DNA of 64,000 nucleotides, from NCBI GenBank assembly GCA_964576475.1, contig CAZNVG010000002.1:1-64000 (forward strand), given 5' to 3'. Origin of the DNA: CAZNVG01 sp964576475. GTDB lineage: Bacteria > Patescibacteriota > Saccharimonadia > Saccharimonadales > CAZNVG01. Shown piece by piece: positions 8,554 through 16,134 of the stretch (positions are counted from its first letter, which is position 1; every line of letters starts with the position of its first letter). The notes below the pieces were generated by a model that saw only the letters and a list, made by a program, of their open reading frames with translations, was not told where the DNA came from and made no database searches. The translations under genes were made by a program, and so were the position numbers.

Positions 8554-9963
8554 ATGAAGCTCTTCAATACGCTTACTAGACAAGTCGAAAGCCTACAGCC
8601 GCAGTCGCCGCCACTCGTTACGCTCTATACATGTGGACCCACTGTGTACGACTATTTAACAATCGGTAATTGGACAGCATATATTCGCTGGGATTTATTA
8701 GCAAGAACGCTACGCGATCAAGATTATTCACTCAATTGGTATATGAATATTACTGACGTTGGGCACCTAGTTAGCGACGCAGACGAAGGAGAAGACAAAC
8801 TTGAAAAGGGCGCACGTCGTGAGGGCAAAACAGCTTGGGAGGTAGCCGAGTTCTATACCGCTGATTTTATACAGGGTCTCAAGGACCTCAACATTACTGT
8901 GCCTCTGGACCATTTAGTCAAAGCCACAGATCATATACCTGAGCAAATCGCCCTCATTAAATCACTCGAAGATAAAGGCTACACCTACACAACCAAAGAC
9001 GGTGTTTACTTCGATAGCTCAAAGTTCGAAACTTATGGCGCCTTAGCGCGGCTTGATATTACTGGACTACAAGCAGGAGCGCGAGTTGAATTAGGAGACA
9101 AGCATGCTGCTACTGACTTTGCTCTATGGAAATTTAGTCCAATTGATTCACGGCGCGACATGGAATGGGATAGTCCGTGGGGGAAAGGATTTCCCGGCTG
9201 GCATATAGAGTGCTCAGCAATGGCTATGCACTACCTCGGCGAGACTCTCGATATACATGCTGGAGGCATTGACCACATACCGGTACATCACACAAATGAG
9301 ATAGCACAGAGCGAAGCATCAACAGGTAAACCTTTCGCTCACATTTGGCTACATAGTAATTTTCTACAGATAGACAACGAAAAGATCGCAAAGAGTGCGG
9401 GCAATGGTTACACCCTAAGCGAACTATACGACAAAGGGTTCTCGCCCAACGATTTGCGGGTATTCATACTGCAAAGCCACTACCGGTCTCACGCAAACTT
9501 TACATGGGAAGCCCTAGGTGCAGCGCGCAACAGATTGCGTCGCTGGCAATCTATTGCAGACGTTCGCTGGCAATTATCAGAGTCGTTTCAAATCCTTCCG
9601 AATAACGCCTTACAAACAATTTCGAAACAGATACGTACTGCACTTACTGAAGACCTTGATAGTCCAGCAGCATACGCAGCTATTGAAAGCGGGTTGTCTA
9701 TGATTGAGAGCGGCGTACACCCCTCTGATGAGCCTCAACTTCGAGCGTTTCTCGAAACAGTACGCGATCTCCTCGGGATAAACCTACTTGCTACTCCTGA
9801 CATTAGCAAGGAACAACGTGAATTCATAGTTGCCAGGGAAGCAGCCCGAAAAGCTAAAGACTGGGTGGTAGCAGACCGGATTCGATCATCCTTAGAAGCG
9901 CAACAAATAGAGATACTTGATAGCCAAAATCGCTCATTATGGCGTCGAGACTATAGTAAATAA
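8554..9963 (+). CDS. cysS: cysteinyl-tRNA synthetase
   Basis: Class I synthetase charging tRNA-Cys, 469 residues. CGPTVYDY (about 27-34) is the hallmark N-terminal motif. The following HIGH-type signature reads TIGNWTAYI, with Thr at the first position. Zinc ligands are the Cys of CGPTVYD, the Cys of GWHIECSAMAMHYLG and the His/Glu in GGIDHIPVHHTNEIAQSEA. The KMSKS loop is KIAKSAGN. The C-terminal helical anticodon region ends with VVADRIRSSLEAQQIEILD. Probably leaderless. Confidence 0.95.
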   Translation: MKLFNTLTRQVESLQPQSPPLVTLYTCGPTVYDYLTIGNWTAYIRWDLLARTLRDQDYSLNWYMNITDVGHLVSDADEGEDKLEKGARREGKTAWEVAEFYTADFIQGLKDLNITVPLDHLVKATDHIPEQIALIKSLEDKGYTYTTKDGVYFDSSKFETYGALARLDITGLQAGARVELGDKHAATDFALWKFSPIDSRRDMEWDSPWGKGFPGWHIECSAMAMHYLGETLDIHAGGIDHIPVHHTNEIAQSEASTGKPFAHIWLHSNFLQIDNEKIAKSAGNGYTLSELYDKGFSPNDLRVFILQSHYRSHANFTWEALGAARNRLRRWQSIADVRWQLSESFQILPNNALQTISKQIRTALTEDLDSPAAYAAIESGLSMIESGVHPSDEPQLRAFLETVRDLLGINLLATPDISKEQREFIVAREAARKAKDWVVADRIRSSLEAQQIEILDSQNRSLWRRDYSK

Positions 9964-9980
9964 ATATTTAATCATTATAC

Positions 9981-10009
9981 TTGTAAAATTGTCCAATTTA
10001 TAGTAATAT
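9981..10009 (+). promoter_or_regulatory. promoter of the zinc-ribbon cassette (TTGTAA-17-TAATAT)
   Basis: -35 TTGTAA at 9981-9986, 17-nt spacer, -10 TAATAT at 10004-10009. Predicted +1 is at about 10016, exactly where a 6-bp hairpin begins. Confidence 0.65.
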
Positions 10010-10015
10010 ACATCT

Positions 10016-10054
10016 GTTTCGGACTCTCGAAACAAAACTCCATGGACGGAGTTG
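10016..10054 (+). promoter_or_regulatory. 5' leader with two hairpins and a 13-nt end-complementary segment
   Basis: Hairpin 1: GTTTCG (10016-10021) with CGAAAC (10028-10033). Hairpin 2: AACTCC with GGAGTT around 10036-10053. The segment ATGGACGGAGTTG at 10042-10054 is the perfect reverse complement of CAACTCCGTCCAT at 10986-10998, beyond the 3' stem-loop of the same cassette. Confidence 0.6.
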
Positions 10055-10084
10055 CACATGAACATGAAAGGCAAGGTGGTCTCC

Positions 10085-10504
10085 ATGGCTCTCATTCGAG
10101 CCAATTGCTCACTCTGCGGTCCGGTCAACGTCGACACACGACAGGCCGAACTGCGCATCTGTGATGACACGAATGAAGCCACGCTTGGCTTCTCGTGCGG
10201 CTGCAGCGTGTATGTGCTGATCAGTCTCACCGAAGCGCTCGTCGAGGTGTTCCGCTGCCTGTCCATCACCGAGATTCACTGGCGTCTGCCCGAGATCTCG
10301 ACGGACGAGCACGCACCGAAGCATGCAACCGTCCTGGCGACGTGCCACAACTGTGGTCAGATCCAGGTCAGCGCGTGCGAAGTGATGGTCATCGACGACA
10401 AGCACTGCATCATCCCCTGCGTGACGTGCGGCGGCTCGTTCAACGTGACGGTGACGTCACAGAATCGAACGCAGCTGCTCCAGCACGGCGCGATGGCGGC
10501 GTAG
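10085..10504 (+). CDS. zinc-ribbon protein, actinobacterial-type, copy A
   Basis: 139-residue protein starting MALIRANCSLCG. The start at 10085 is chosen because it aligns with the N-terminus of the adjacent paralog and has AAGGCAAGG upstream; the frame can be extended to 10052. Two CxxC pairs at the N-terminus (CSLCG) and in the C-terminal half (CHNCG, CVTCGG), plus GFSCGCS, suggest zinc ribbons. The pattern MALIRA-C-x-x-CG followed by a beta-rich stretch recalls short hypothetical proteins I associate with high-GC Actinobacteria; I cannot confirm this here. GC-rich codons (CTC, GTC, ATC, ACG) contrast sharply with cysS. Function unknown. Confidence 0.75.
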   Translation: MALIRANCSLCGPVNVDTRQAELRICDDTNEATLGFSCGCSVYVLISLTEALVEVFRCLSITEIHWRLPEISTDEHAPKHATVLATCHNCGQIQVSACEVMVIDDKHCIIPCVTCGGSFNVTVTSQNRTQLLQHGAMAA

Positions 10505-10516
10505 CAAGTTCTCACC

Positions 10517-10527
10517 CCAACAGCAAA
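10517..10527 (+). repeat. linker repeat CCAACAGCAAA, copy 1
   Basis: This 11-mer lies in the 41-nt spacer before the second zinc-ribbon gene. An identical copy sits before the nicotinamidase-like gene (13961-13971). Both are followed by A/G-rich ribosome-site sequence. Confidence 0.5.
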
Positions 10528-10545
10528 AGAAAGCAGGTGGTCAGT

Positions 10546-10875
10546 ATGGCGCTCATCCGAGCGACGTGCAGCGAGTGCGGAGATGTGGAACTCAGGTCGC
10601 GAGACCTGCAGGTGCGCATCTGTGGAGACAGCGGTGACGGAACGTACTTGTTCCGCTGTCCGGTGTGTCGCATGACGGAAGTCAAGAATGCCGATGACCA
10701 GGTCGTCGACATCCTTGCAGCTGCCGGAGTGCGATGCGTCGAGTGGCGACTGCCCAGCGAGTTGCGCGAGCGACCCGGTGGCGATGTCATCACCCACGAC
10801 GACGTGATCGACTTCCATGAGATCCTCGAGCGAACCGACTGGTTCGCCACGGTGGAGTCCATGGTCAAGCGGTAG
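10546..10875 (+). CDS. zinc-ribbon protein, actinobacterial-type, copy B
   Basis: 109-residue paralog of the preceding gene: MALIRATCSECGDVEL mirrors MALIRANCSLCGPVNV, and ...QVRICGD mirrors ...ELRICDD. A second CxxC lies at about residues 39-42 (CPVC). The C-terminal half is acidic with ITHDDVIDFHEILE, a pattern I recall from actinobacterial hypothetical proteins. AGCAGGTGG precedes the ATG. The spacer is 41 nt after copy A, so both probably share one transcript. Composition is GC-rich. Role unknown; a nucleic-acid or protein-binding zinc ribbon is only a guess. Confidence 0.75.
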   Translation: MALIRATCSECGDVELRSRDLQVRICGDSGDGTYLFRCPVCRMTEVKNADDQVVDILAAAGVRCVEWRLPSELRERPGGDVITHDDVIDFHEILERTDWFATVESMVKR

Positions 10876-10886
10876 TCGTACTGCGC

Positions 10887-10972
10887 TAAGGGTGCCGGTC
10901 GGGTGGTATGTTTGTCGCGAGCTTTGGCTCACAACACACTACTCATTCGACCGGCACTCTGCCGCACCCTTA
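10887..10972 (+). ncRNA. 3' compound stem-loop E1
   Basis: Just after the stop codon. TAAGGGTGC (10887-10895) pairs with GCACCCTTA (10964-10972), and GTGCCGGTCG (10892-10901) with CGACCGGCAC (10948-10957), enclosing a small GAGC/GCTC hairpin (10919-10930). There is no T-run, so it is not a standard terminator. Confidence 0.6.
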
Positions 10973-11049
10973 CCTTTCTGCTTCACAACTCCGTCCATAT
11001 ACAACTTTATTACTGAATCTACAGATACATTATAAAAATTCAAAGAGGT

Positions 11050-11104
11050 CTTAGTGTAGAAAAGTAACTTTTTGCTTGACACTTAGTGTACAAAGTACAA
11101 TAAT
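11050..11104 (+). promoter_or_regulatory. promoter TTGACA-17-AATAAT with CTTAGTGTA direct repeats
   Basis: -35 TTGACA at 11076-11081 and -10 AATAAT at 11099-11104, 17 nt apart, the strongest promoter match in the window. CTTAGTGTA occurs at 11050-11058 and again at 11082-11090 between the boxes, an operator-like arrangement. It drives the PP2C-kinase operon; the leader would be about 130 nt. Confidence 0.7.
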
Positions 11105-11115
11105 GAATTCATACG
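11103..11115 (+). repeat. 13-nt repeat ATGAATTCATACG, copy 1
   Basis: An identical copy is at 15128-15140, ahead of the vWA gene. The inner ATGAATTCAT is palindromic. Both copies could also be read as the start of mini-ORFs beginning MNSY (18 codons here). Here the ATG overlaps the -10 box, so translation from this promoter is unlikely. Confidence 0.5.
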
Positions 11116-11158
11116 CTAAGGTTCTCCCGAATCTTGACGTCGAAGGTGTGAAGCTATA

Positions 11159-11179
11159 GGAATGCTACTTAGGCGTTCC
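11159..11179 (+). promoter_or_regulatory. leader hairpin upstream of the PP2C gene
   Basis: GGAATGC (11159-11165) pairs with GCGTTCC (11173-11179), 7 pairs with one G-U and a 7-nt loop. It lies 61 nt before the ATG. Confidence 0.45.
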
Positions 11180-11240
11180 AATTCTTCAAGGCACCCTTAA
11201 AAAATAGGATACTACTACGAAAGACAGAGGTGAGCGGCCT

Positions 11241-12080
11241 ATGCGCCACACGGATTTTCAGTTCGCCAGTGGCCAAGTCATCGGACGCGACCACCGCCAA
11301 GTTCCCAAGAATTGCCAAGATGGATACCACATTGCACATAGCAACGATTACACAGTGGCCATTGTAACTGATGGTTGCGGTAGTGATCGGAGTGCTGAGG
11401 CGATGTGGGACTTGAACGGCCAGACCCAGCACAACGAAGTCGGCGCCAAACTCGGAGCAGTGCTCGCAGCGCAAGCTGTGCTACGAGCAGCAATCGAGCG
11501 AGGTGTCGACAGGCTCAACTGGAGCGAGGTGCAGTTTAATCTTGCATCACAGCTCTATCAACTGGCCCGTAGTATGGGCGGTAACATTAGGGAAACTATA
11601 GAGAGCTTCTTTCTGTTTACGATCGTCGGCGTACTTCTGAGTGATGAGACGGCAACGTTCTTTGCACTCGGTGACGGCGTAGTGGTCGTAAACGGCGAGG
11701 TGAGCTCAATCGGACCGTTCCCCGGCAACAAGCCGCCCTACATCGGCTACAGTGCAATCCCCGGATCAGCACTAGAGATTGAGCCAGGTGATCTTGCGTT
11801 TCGAATCGTCGCTTCGATTCCACTCGAGTTTTTGGACAGCTTTCTCATTGGCTGCGATGGGGTAGATGACCTCATCAAAGTCGCCGAGCACAGACTACCC
11901 GGTCTAAGCGATACCGTCGGAGGCATTGAGCAATTCTGGTGTGGAGATGCGTACTTCACGAATCCAGCACTACTCAGTCGACGACTCAAGCTGATCGGTC
12001 GAGACTGGCCGAAAGCAAACCCGAGCCCCGGTCTACTTCCAGACGATACGACGTTGATTGTCGGTCGTCGCAAACCATAG
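11241..12080 (+). CDS. PP2C-like protein serine/threonine phosphatase
   Basis: 279 residues. PP2C landmarks are visible: QDGYHI near 29-34, VTDGCGSDRSAEA (about 42-54, metal-binding Asp), ALGDGVVVVNGE (about 142-153), GCDGVDDL (about 204-211) and DDTTLIVGRR at the end (about 267-276). Such enzymes remove phosphate from Ser/Thr with Mg2+/Mn2+. GAGGTGAG lies 7 nt before the ATG. The gene is 10 nt ahead of the kinase gene and belongs to a kinase-phosphatase-vWA set. Its GC content is intermediate, lower than the last two genes of the island. Confidence 0.85.
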   Translation: MRHTDFQFASGQVIGRDHRQVPKNCQDGYHIAHSNDYTVAIVTDGCGSDRSAEAMWDLNGQTQHNEVGAKLGAVLAAQAVLRAAIERGVDRLNWSEVQFNLASQLYQLARSMGGNIRETIESFFLFTIVGVLLSDETATFFALGDGVVVVNGEVSSIGPFPGNKPPYIGYSAIPGSALEIEPGDLAFRIVASIPLEFLDSFLIGCDGVDDLIKVAEHRLPGLSDTVGGIEQFWCGDAYFTNPALLSRRLKLIGRDWPKANPSPGLLPDDTTLIVGRRKP

Positions 12081-12090
12081 AAGGAGTATT

Positions 12091-13956
12091 ATGCCGAACG
12101 TCTACCTGCAAGGTAAACGTCGTCAACTTGCTCCAACTGCGGTTGTTGGAAGTGGCGGCGAAGCGGATGTGTACGATCTCGGAAACGGGCACGTACTCAA
12201 GCTTTTCAAGAAGCCGAATGACCCGACATATGTCGGTAATCAAACGGCTCAACAAGGTGCACTCCTGCGAATCAGTGAACAGCAAACCAAGCTGCCGAGC
12301 TTTCCGAAAGGACTGCCGAGCAGCGTGGTTTCGCCAATCGACCTCGCATACGACAAAGCATCGGGAGGCAAGCTCGTCGGTTACACGATGAGATTCCTTT
12401 CGAACATGGAAGTGCTACTGCGGTATGGAGATCGACGGTACCGTGAACAAGGCGGCATCGATGCAAACCAGGTGCTTGAAGTTTTCCAAAACTTGCACCA
12501 GGTTGTACAGGCAGTGCATGCTGCACGTGTCGTTATTGGCGACTTCAATGACCTAAACGTCATGGTAGACGCCACTGGCTCGGTATACTTGGTCGATGCA
12601 GACAGTATGCAGTTCGGCTCATTTATGTGCCGAACCTTCACCGAGCGTTTTCTTGATCCACTCAACACGGACGGGAAAACCCTGCAGTTGTCGAAGCCAT
12701 TCACGACAGACTCCGACTGGTACGCCTTCAATACGATGGTGTTTCAGTCGCTGCTCTATGTAGGTCCGTACGGAGGCGTGCACAAGCCAGCTACCGGCAA
12801 GAAGCTACAGCACAACGAGAGAGTCCTGCAGAATCTTCACATCATGAAGAGTGAAGTGGTCTACCCGAAACCTGCATTGCACTTCAGCGTGCTGCCGGAC
12901 GAGGTACTTGATCACTTTACGCGTATCTACGAGAAAAACGAACGTGGAGAGTTTCCACTTCGTCTACTCAAAGGTATGCGCTGGACAACATGTAGTGGTT
13001 GCGGAATGACGCATGCCCGCCCCAAATGTCCAACGTGCGCATCTCCTGGTGCAGTAGCACAAACGACGGTTATCCGAGGGACGGTTACAGCTACCCGGCT
13101 GTTCCGAACTAAGGGACAAATTGTTTACGCTACGACAGAGGGCGGCAAACTGAAGTACCTCTACCACGAAGACGACGCATTCAAGCGTGAAGGAAATCGT
13201 ACAGTTGTCGCTGGTAGCCTCGATCCTGAGCTTCGGTTCAGAATTATGGGCGACACGACATTGCTCGGTAAACGTGATCGTTTGCTTGCGTTTGAATCTG
13301 GGGCAGTACAGCAGGAAATCATCGATACGTACGGTTCGCTGTCAATGTTCGACTGTTCTTCGCACAACTACTTCTGGGTATCCCAGGGGCAGCTTCGCAG
13401 GAATGGACGATTCGGCAGTGAGTACATCGGTGACGCACTACCTGGACGCACCATGTTCTGGACAGGAGAGCGGTTCGGTTTCGGTTTTTACCGAGCCGGA
13501 GAGCTCACGCGCGCATTCGTCTTCTCGGCAAAAGGTCAGGGTGTAAATGATCAAGTTCGACTGCCACATTTTCCCGGTCAACTCATTGATGCAACCTGCG
13601 TGTTCTCGGACACACTGGCATGGCTCCTGGTTTCCTTGAGTCATGACGGTAAGCTCGAGAATCGCTGTTACGTCATTGATGCAACAGGAGATGTTGTCGC
13701 AGAAGCGAGCGCTGAGCAGGGAGATGAATCTTGGCTCGGGGCAAGCGTGCGCGGCAACTTCGCAATCGGATCGTCACTTTTCGTGGGTACCGATGAAGGT
13801 ATTGCACGTGTTCACCTTGATGGCGGTGTGCTGAACGTTTCTCAAACGTTTCCAGACACCGCAGAATTCGTGAACAGTAGCTCTCGGCTCCTTCAGGGAG
13901 AAGGGGGCATTTACAGTGTCTCGTCTCGCGAGATACATCGTCTAACCATCAAGTAA
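12091..13956 (+). CDS. protein kinase-like protein with zinc ribbon and C-terminal beta-rich domain
   Basis: 621 residues; ATG at 12091 has AAGGAG 5 nt upstream. The kinase domain (about 1-280) has a Gly-rich loop VVGSGGEADVYDL with VLKLFKK as the candidate ATP lysine. Its catalytic loop is VIGDFNDLNVMV (about 146-157), where the HRD His/Arg are replaced but Asp and Asn remain. The DFG equivalent is VDADS. A zinc ribbon CSGCG...KCPTC follows at about 301-316, then about 300 residues of repeating beta-type sequence, possibly a propeller. Kinases with these traits occur with PP2C and vWA partners in TerY-P-type triads (Aravind and colleagues). A regulatory or conflict-related role is inference. 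Confidence 0.8.
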   Translation: MPNVYLQGKRRQLAPTAVVGSGGEADVYDLGNGHVLKLFKKPNDPTYVGNQTAQQGALLRISEQQTKLPSFPKGLPSSVVSPIDLAYDKASGGKLVGYTMRFLSNMEVLLRYGDRRYREQGGIDANQVLEVFQNLHQVVQAVHAARVVIGDFNDLNVMVDATGSVYLVDADSMQFGSFMCRTFTERFLDPLNTDGKTLQLSKPFTTDSDWYAFNTMVFQSLLYVGPYGGVHKPATGKKLQHNERVLQNLHIMKSEVVYPKPALHFSVLPDEVLDHFTRIYEKNERGEFPLRLLKGMRWTTCSGCGMTHARPKCPTCASPGAVAQTTVIRGTVTATRLFRTKGQIVYATTEGGKLKYLYHEDDAFKREGNRTVVAGSLDPELRFRIMGDTTLLGKRDRLLAFESGAVQQEIIDTYGSLSMFDCSSHNYFWVSQGQLRRNGRFGSEYIGDALPGRTMFWTGERFGFGFYRAGELTRAFVFSAKGQGVNDQVRLPHFPGQLIDATCVFSDTLAWLLVSLSHDGKLENRCYVIDATGDVVAEASAEQGDESWLGASVRGNFAIGSSLFVGTDEGIARVHLDGGVLNVSQTFPDTAEFVNSSSRLLQGEGGIYSVSSREIHRLTIK

Positions 13957-13960
13957 GCCA

Positions 13961-13971
13961 CCAACAGCAAA
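13961..13971 (+). repeat. linker repeat CCAACAGCAAA, copy 2
   Basis: Identical to 10517-10527. It lies in the 26-nt spacer between the kinase and nicotinamidase-like genes, followed by a GAAGGGA ribosome site. Confidence 0.5.
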
Positions 13972-13982
13972 GAAGGGACACC

Positions 13983-15023
13983 ATGTCCGTAACTGAACTG
14001 CCCATCCCGAGTCACTACGACTCGGCCAACGTGGTCAACGACACGCGTTGGATCGACTACCTCGGGCTCGAGGCATCTGCCGAGAGCTGGCGTGCACAGC
14101 ACAACCTGAAGGCTCGCAAGACGGATCGCACCCGCGTCTGTCTGCTGGTCATCGACGCGCAGAACACCTTCTGCCACCCGTCAGGAGAGCTGTTCGTCGC
14201 TGGCCAGAGCGGCAACGGGGCCGTCGAGGACAGCCAACGAACGGTGGAGTTCATCTACCGTAACCTTGGCATCCTCAGCGAGATCCAGTGCACGATGGAC
14301 ACCCACCGCGCATTCCACATCTTCTTCCGTACCTACCTGGTGAACGATCAGGGAGATCACCCGCCCATCATGAGCATGATCACCCTGGCGGACATCAAGG
14401 CGGGTACGTGGAAGGCCTCGCCGCAGCTGGCAAGTGCACTTGGTGTGCCGAATCAGATTGCGGCACAGGCACACCTCGAGCACTACGCGGAGGAGCTGGA
14501 GAAGAAGGGGCGTTACGCCCTTACGATCTGGCCCTACCACGCCATGCTGGGAGACAAGGGTCACAACCTTGTCTCTGGACTGGCAGAAGCGTGCTTCTTC
14601 CACGCCGTGGCGCGCGGTGCGCAGACCAAGTTCGAGATCAAGGGAACCAACCCGTGGACGGAGAACTACTCCGTGCTCGGACCCGAGGTCTTGACCGATT
14701 CGGTCGGCAAGCCGATTGCTCAGCGCAACACGCCGTTCATCGAGCTTCTGCTCGACTTCGACGCGTTGATCATCGCAGGGCAGGCCAAGAGCCACTGTGT
14801 GGCGTGGACCATCGATGATCTTCTCGGAGACATCACCGCCCAAGATCCCGAACTGGCAAAGAAGGTGTACCTCTTGGAGGACTGCACCTCTCCAGTCGTC
14901 GTTCCGGGCATCGTTGACTACACATCCGAAGCCAACGCAGCATTCGACAAGTTCAAGGCTGCTGGCATGCACGTCGTGCAGTCGACCGACCCGATCAGCT
15001 CCTGGCCGGACATCCGTCTCTAG
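13983..15023 (+). CDS. nicotinamidase/isochorismatase-family cysteine hydrolase
   Basis: 346 residues, longer than typical nicotinamidases (about 180-220). LLVIDAQNTF (about 54-63) supplies the catalytic Asp. DTHRAFH (about 105-111) and WPYH (about 183-186) match the nicotinamidase metal-binding pattern DxH...H with a later WPxH. GQAKSHCVAWT (about 265-275) holds the nucleophile Cys. Nicotinamide deamidation is the best guess, but no Lys in the usual position could be confirmed by eye. The coding sequence is strongly GC-rich. An insert between WPYH and the Cys block explains part of the extra length. It sits between kinase and vWA genes. Confidence 0.75.
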   Translation: MSVTELPIPSHYDSANVVNDTRWIDYLGLEASAESWRAQHNLKARKTDRTRVCLLVIDAQNTFCHPSGELFVAGQSGNGAVEDSQRTVEFIYRNLGILSEIQCTMDTHRAFHIFFRTYLVNDQGDHPPIMSMITLADIKAGTWKASPQLASALGVPNQIAAQAHLEHYAEELEKKGRYALTIWPYHAMLGDKGHNLVSGLAEACFFHAVARGAQTKFEIKGTNPWTENYSVLGPEVLTDSVGKPIAQRNTPFIELLLDFDALIIAGQAKSHCVAWTIDDLLGDITAQDPELAKKVYLLEDCTSPVVVPGIVDYTSEANAAFDKFKAAGMHVVQSTDPISSWPDIRL

Positions 15024-15026
15024 AGC

Positions 15027-15120
15027 TGCTTCGTCCGTTCACCCTGTCTTCGTCCGCATAAGAAACCAGAACGCTATCTTACAAATCGTTCTAGTTGACT
15101 GACGCGGCGAAGCAGGGTGG
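15027..15120 (+). ncRNA. compound stem-loop E6 between hydrolase and vWA genes
   Basis: Outer pair CTGCTTCG (15027-15034) with CGAAGCAG (15109-15116), alternative pair CACCCTG (15041-15047) with CAGGGTG (15114-15120), and inner hairpin AGAACG (15069-15074) with CGTTCT (15088-15093). Same outer-stem plus inner-hairpin layout as E1-E5. Confidence 0.5.
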
Positions 15121-15127
15121 TTGGACA

Positions 15128-15166
15128 TGAATTCATACGAAGTGCCACTACAGGAAATGGAGTAAT
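15128..15166 (+). CDS. possible 12-codon leader ORF upstream of vWA gene (MNSYEVPLQEME)
   Basis: Begins with the repeated 13-mer ATGAATTCATACG (15128-15140). AGGGTGG lies 6 nt upstream. The stop codon is 2 nt before the vWA ATG, allowing reinitiation. Too short to judge by sequence alone; the 13-mer could equally be a DNA or RNA site. Confidence 0.3.
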
Positions 15167-15168
15167 TC

Positions 15169-15978
15169 ATGAGTCAAACCACAAGCCTCAGCACACTTCT
15201 GGGTGGTGCCGGACTCGATCCGAACGCCACCTCGAAGATGATGCTGACGGCAGACACGCTCGGTCCCGCCATTCAGGCAGGGTTGGGTGACATCACCATC
15301 GACGACATCACCACCAGTGAGGTCGTCCTCGTCACGTTGCTTCTCGACAACAGCGGTTCGATCCGCATGGGAAGCAACAGCCAGGCCGTCCGCGACGGGC
15401 ACAACGGCATGATCGAAGCGCTCAAGGCTGCCAAGCAGTCGGCGAGCGTGCTCGTCAGCTGTCGTTACCTGAACGAAGAGGCCTACACCAACCAGTGCGT
15501 GCTGTACCCGTACCGTCAGCTCGACGATGCGGAGCAGCTCACGGCCTCCAACTTCAACCCGATGGGTGGCACCCCGCTCTACGACCAGACGGCAATCACC
15601 CTTGTTGGTGTCACCGCCAAGCTGGCCGAGTTCGAGCAGGGTGGCGTAGCTGCGCGAGCAGTGACGTACATCGTGACCGACGGTGGCGATGCGGGTTCGT
15701 ACCAGCACAACACCAACGACGTCTTCAAGATGGTCCGAGGCATGCTGGGAACCGAACAGCACATCATCGGCGGCATGGGTGTCGATGATGGCTACACGGA
15801 CTTCCGGAAGGTCTTCCGTGACATGGGCATCCCCGACGAGTGGGTGCTCACGCCCGGCGACTCACCCAGTGAGATCCGCAAGGCGTTCGCCGTCGTCAGC
15901 CAGTCGGCAGTCCGCGCAAGCCAGGCAGCTGGCGGCAGCTTCAGCCAGGTCGCCCTTGGCGGCTTCGGCGCTCCCTGA
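15169..15978 (+). CDS. von Willebrand factor A domain protein
   Basis: 269 residues, no signal peptide, so cytoplasmic. The complete MIDAS metal site is present: LLLDNSGSI (about 57-65, DxSxS), the Thr of GGTPLYDQ (about 132-139) and VTDGGD (about 167-172). The N-terminal 50 residues are a Ser/Thr/Leu-rich extension and the C-terminus is Ala/Ser/Gly-rich. vWA proteins of this size accompany kinase and PP2C genes in TerY-like triads, where the vWA is thought to organise the complex. Very GC-rich. No promoter seen directly upstream; probably cotranscribed from 11076. Confidence 0.85.
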   Translation: MSQTTSLSTLLGGAGLDPNATSKMMLTADTLGPAIQAGLGDITIDDITTSEVVLVTLLLDNSGSIRMGSNSQAVRDGHNGMIEALKAAKQSASVLVSCRYLNEEAYTNQCVLYPYRQLDDAEQLTASNFNPMGGTPLYDQTAITLVGVTAKLAEFEQGGVAARAVTYIVTDGGDAGSYQHNTNDVFKMVRGMLGTEQHIIGGMGVDDGYTDFRKVFRDMGIPDEWVLTPGDSPSEIRKAFAVVSQSAVRASQAAGGSFSQVALGGFGAP

Positions 15979-16050
15979 TCTTCAGGGCTCGTAGGTAGTA
16001 TCCAAACAACCACGGTGATGCGACGTTTCAAAAACGCGCTCCCAAATGAT

Positions 16051-16134
16051 GGGTGGCAGTAGTGCAAAGTGGTCCTCGTAGCGAAATCGCTCGGACACGT
16101 TCTCCCGCACTGGGATGAACCACTACCGCCACCC
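16051..16134 (+). ncRNA. 3' compound stem-loop E2
   Basis: GGGTGGCAGTAGTG (16051-16064) pairs with CACTACCGCCACCC (16121-16134), 13 of 14 positions. Inner hairpins are GTCC/GGAC (16072-16075 with 16093-16096) around AGCGA/TCGCT (16080-16091). It closes the PP2C-kinase-vWA island; no T-run. The remaining DNA up to the next gene (convergent) holds nothing else I can name. Confidence 0.6.

Noticed and set aside
10195..10875. Alternative plus-strand frame giving a 226-residue protein over both zinc-ribbon genes
   Set aside because: Its N-terminal part is Arg/His-rich out-of-frame translation; the two MALIRA starts with ribosome sites define the real genes.
14181..14972. Long minus-strand open frame opposite the nicotinamidase-like gene
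   Set aside because: High GC3 creates long antisense frames; the plus-strand protein has clear catalytic motifs and the antisense product is low-complexity with no motif.
10887..16134. Stem-loops as integron attC sites
   Set aside because: The long imperfect stems and single-gene cassettes recall integrons, but the conserved RYYYAAC and GTTRRRY core sites are not at the stem ends and no integrase gene is in the window.
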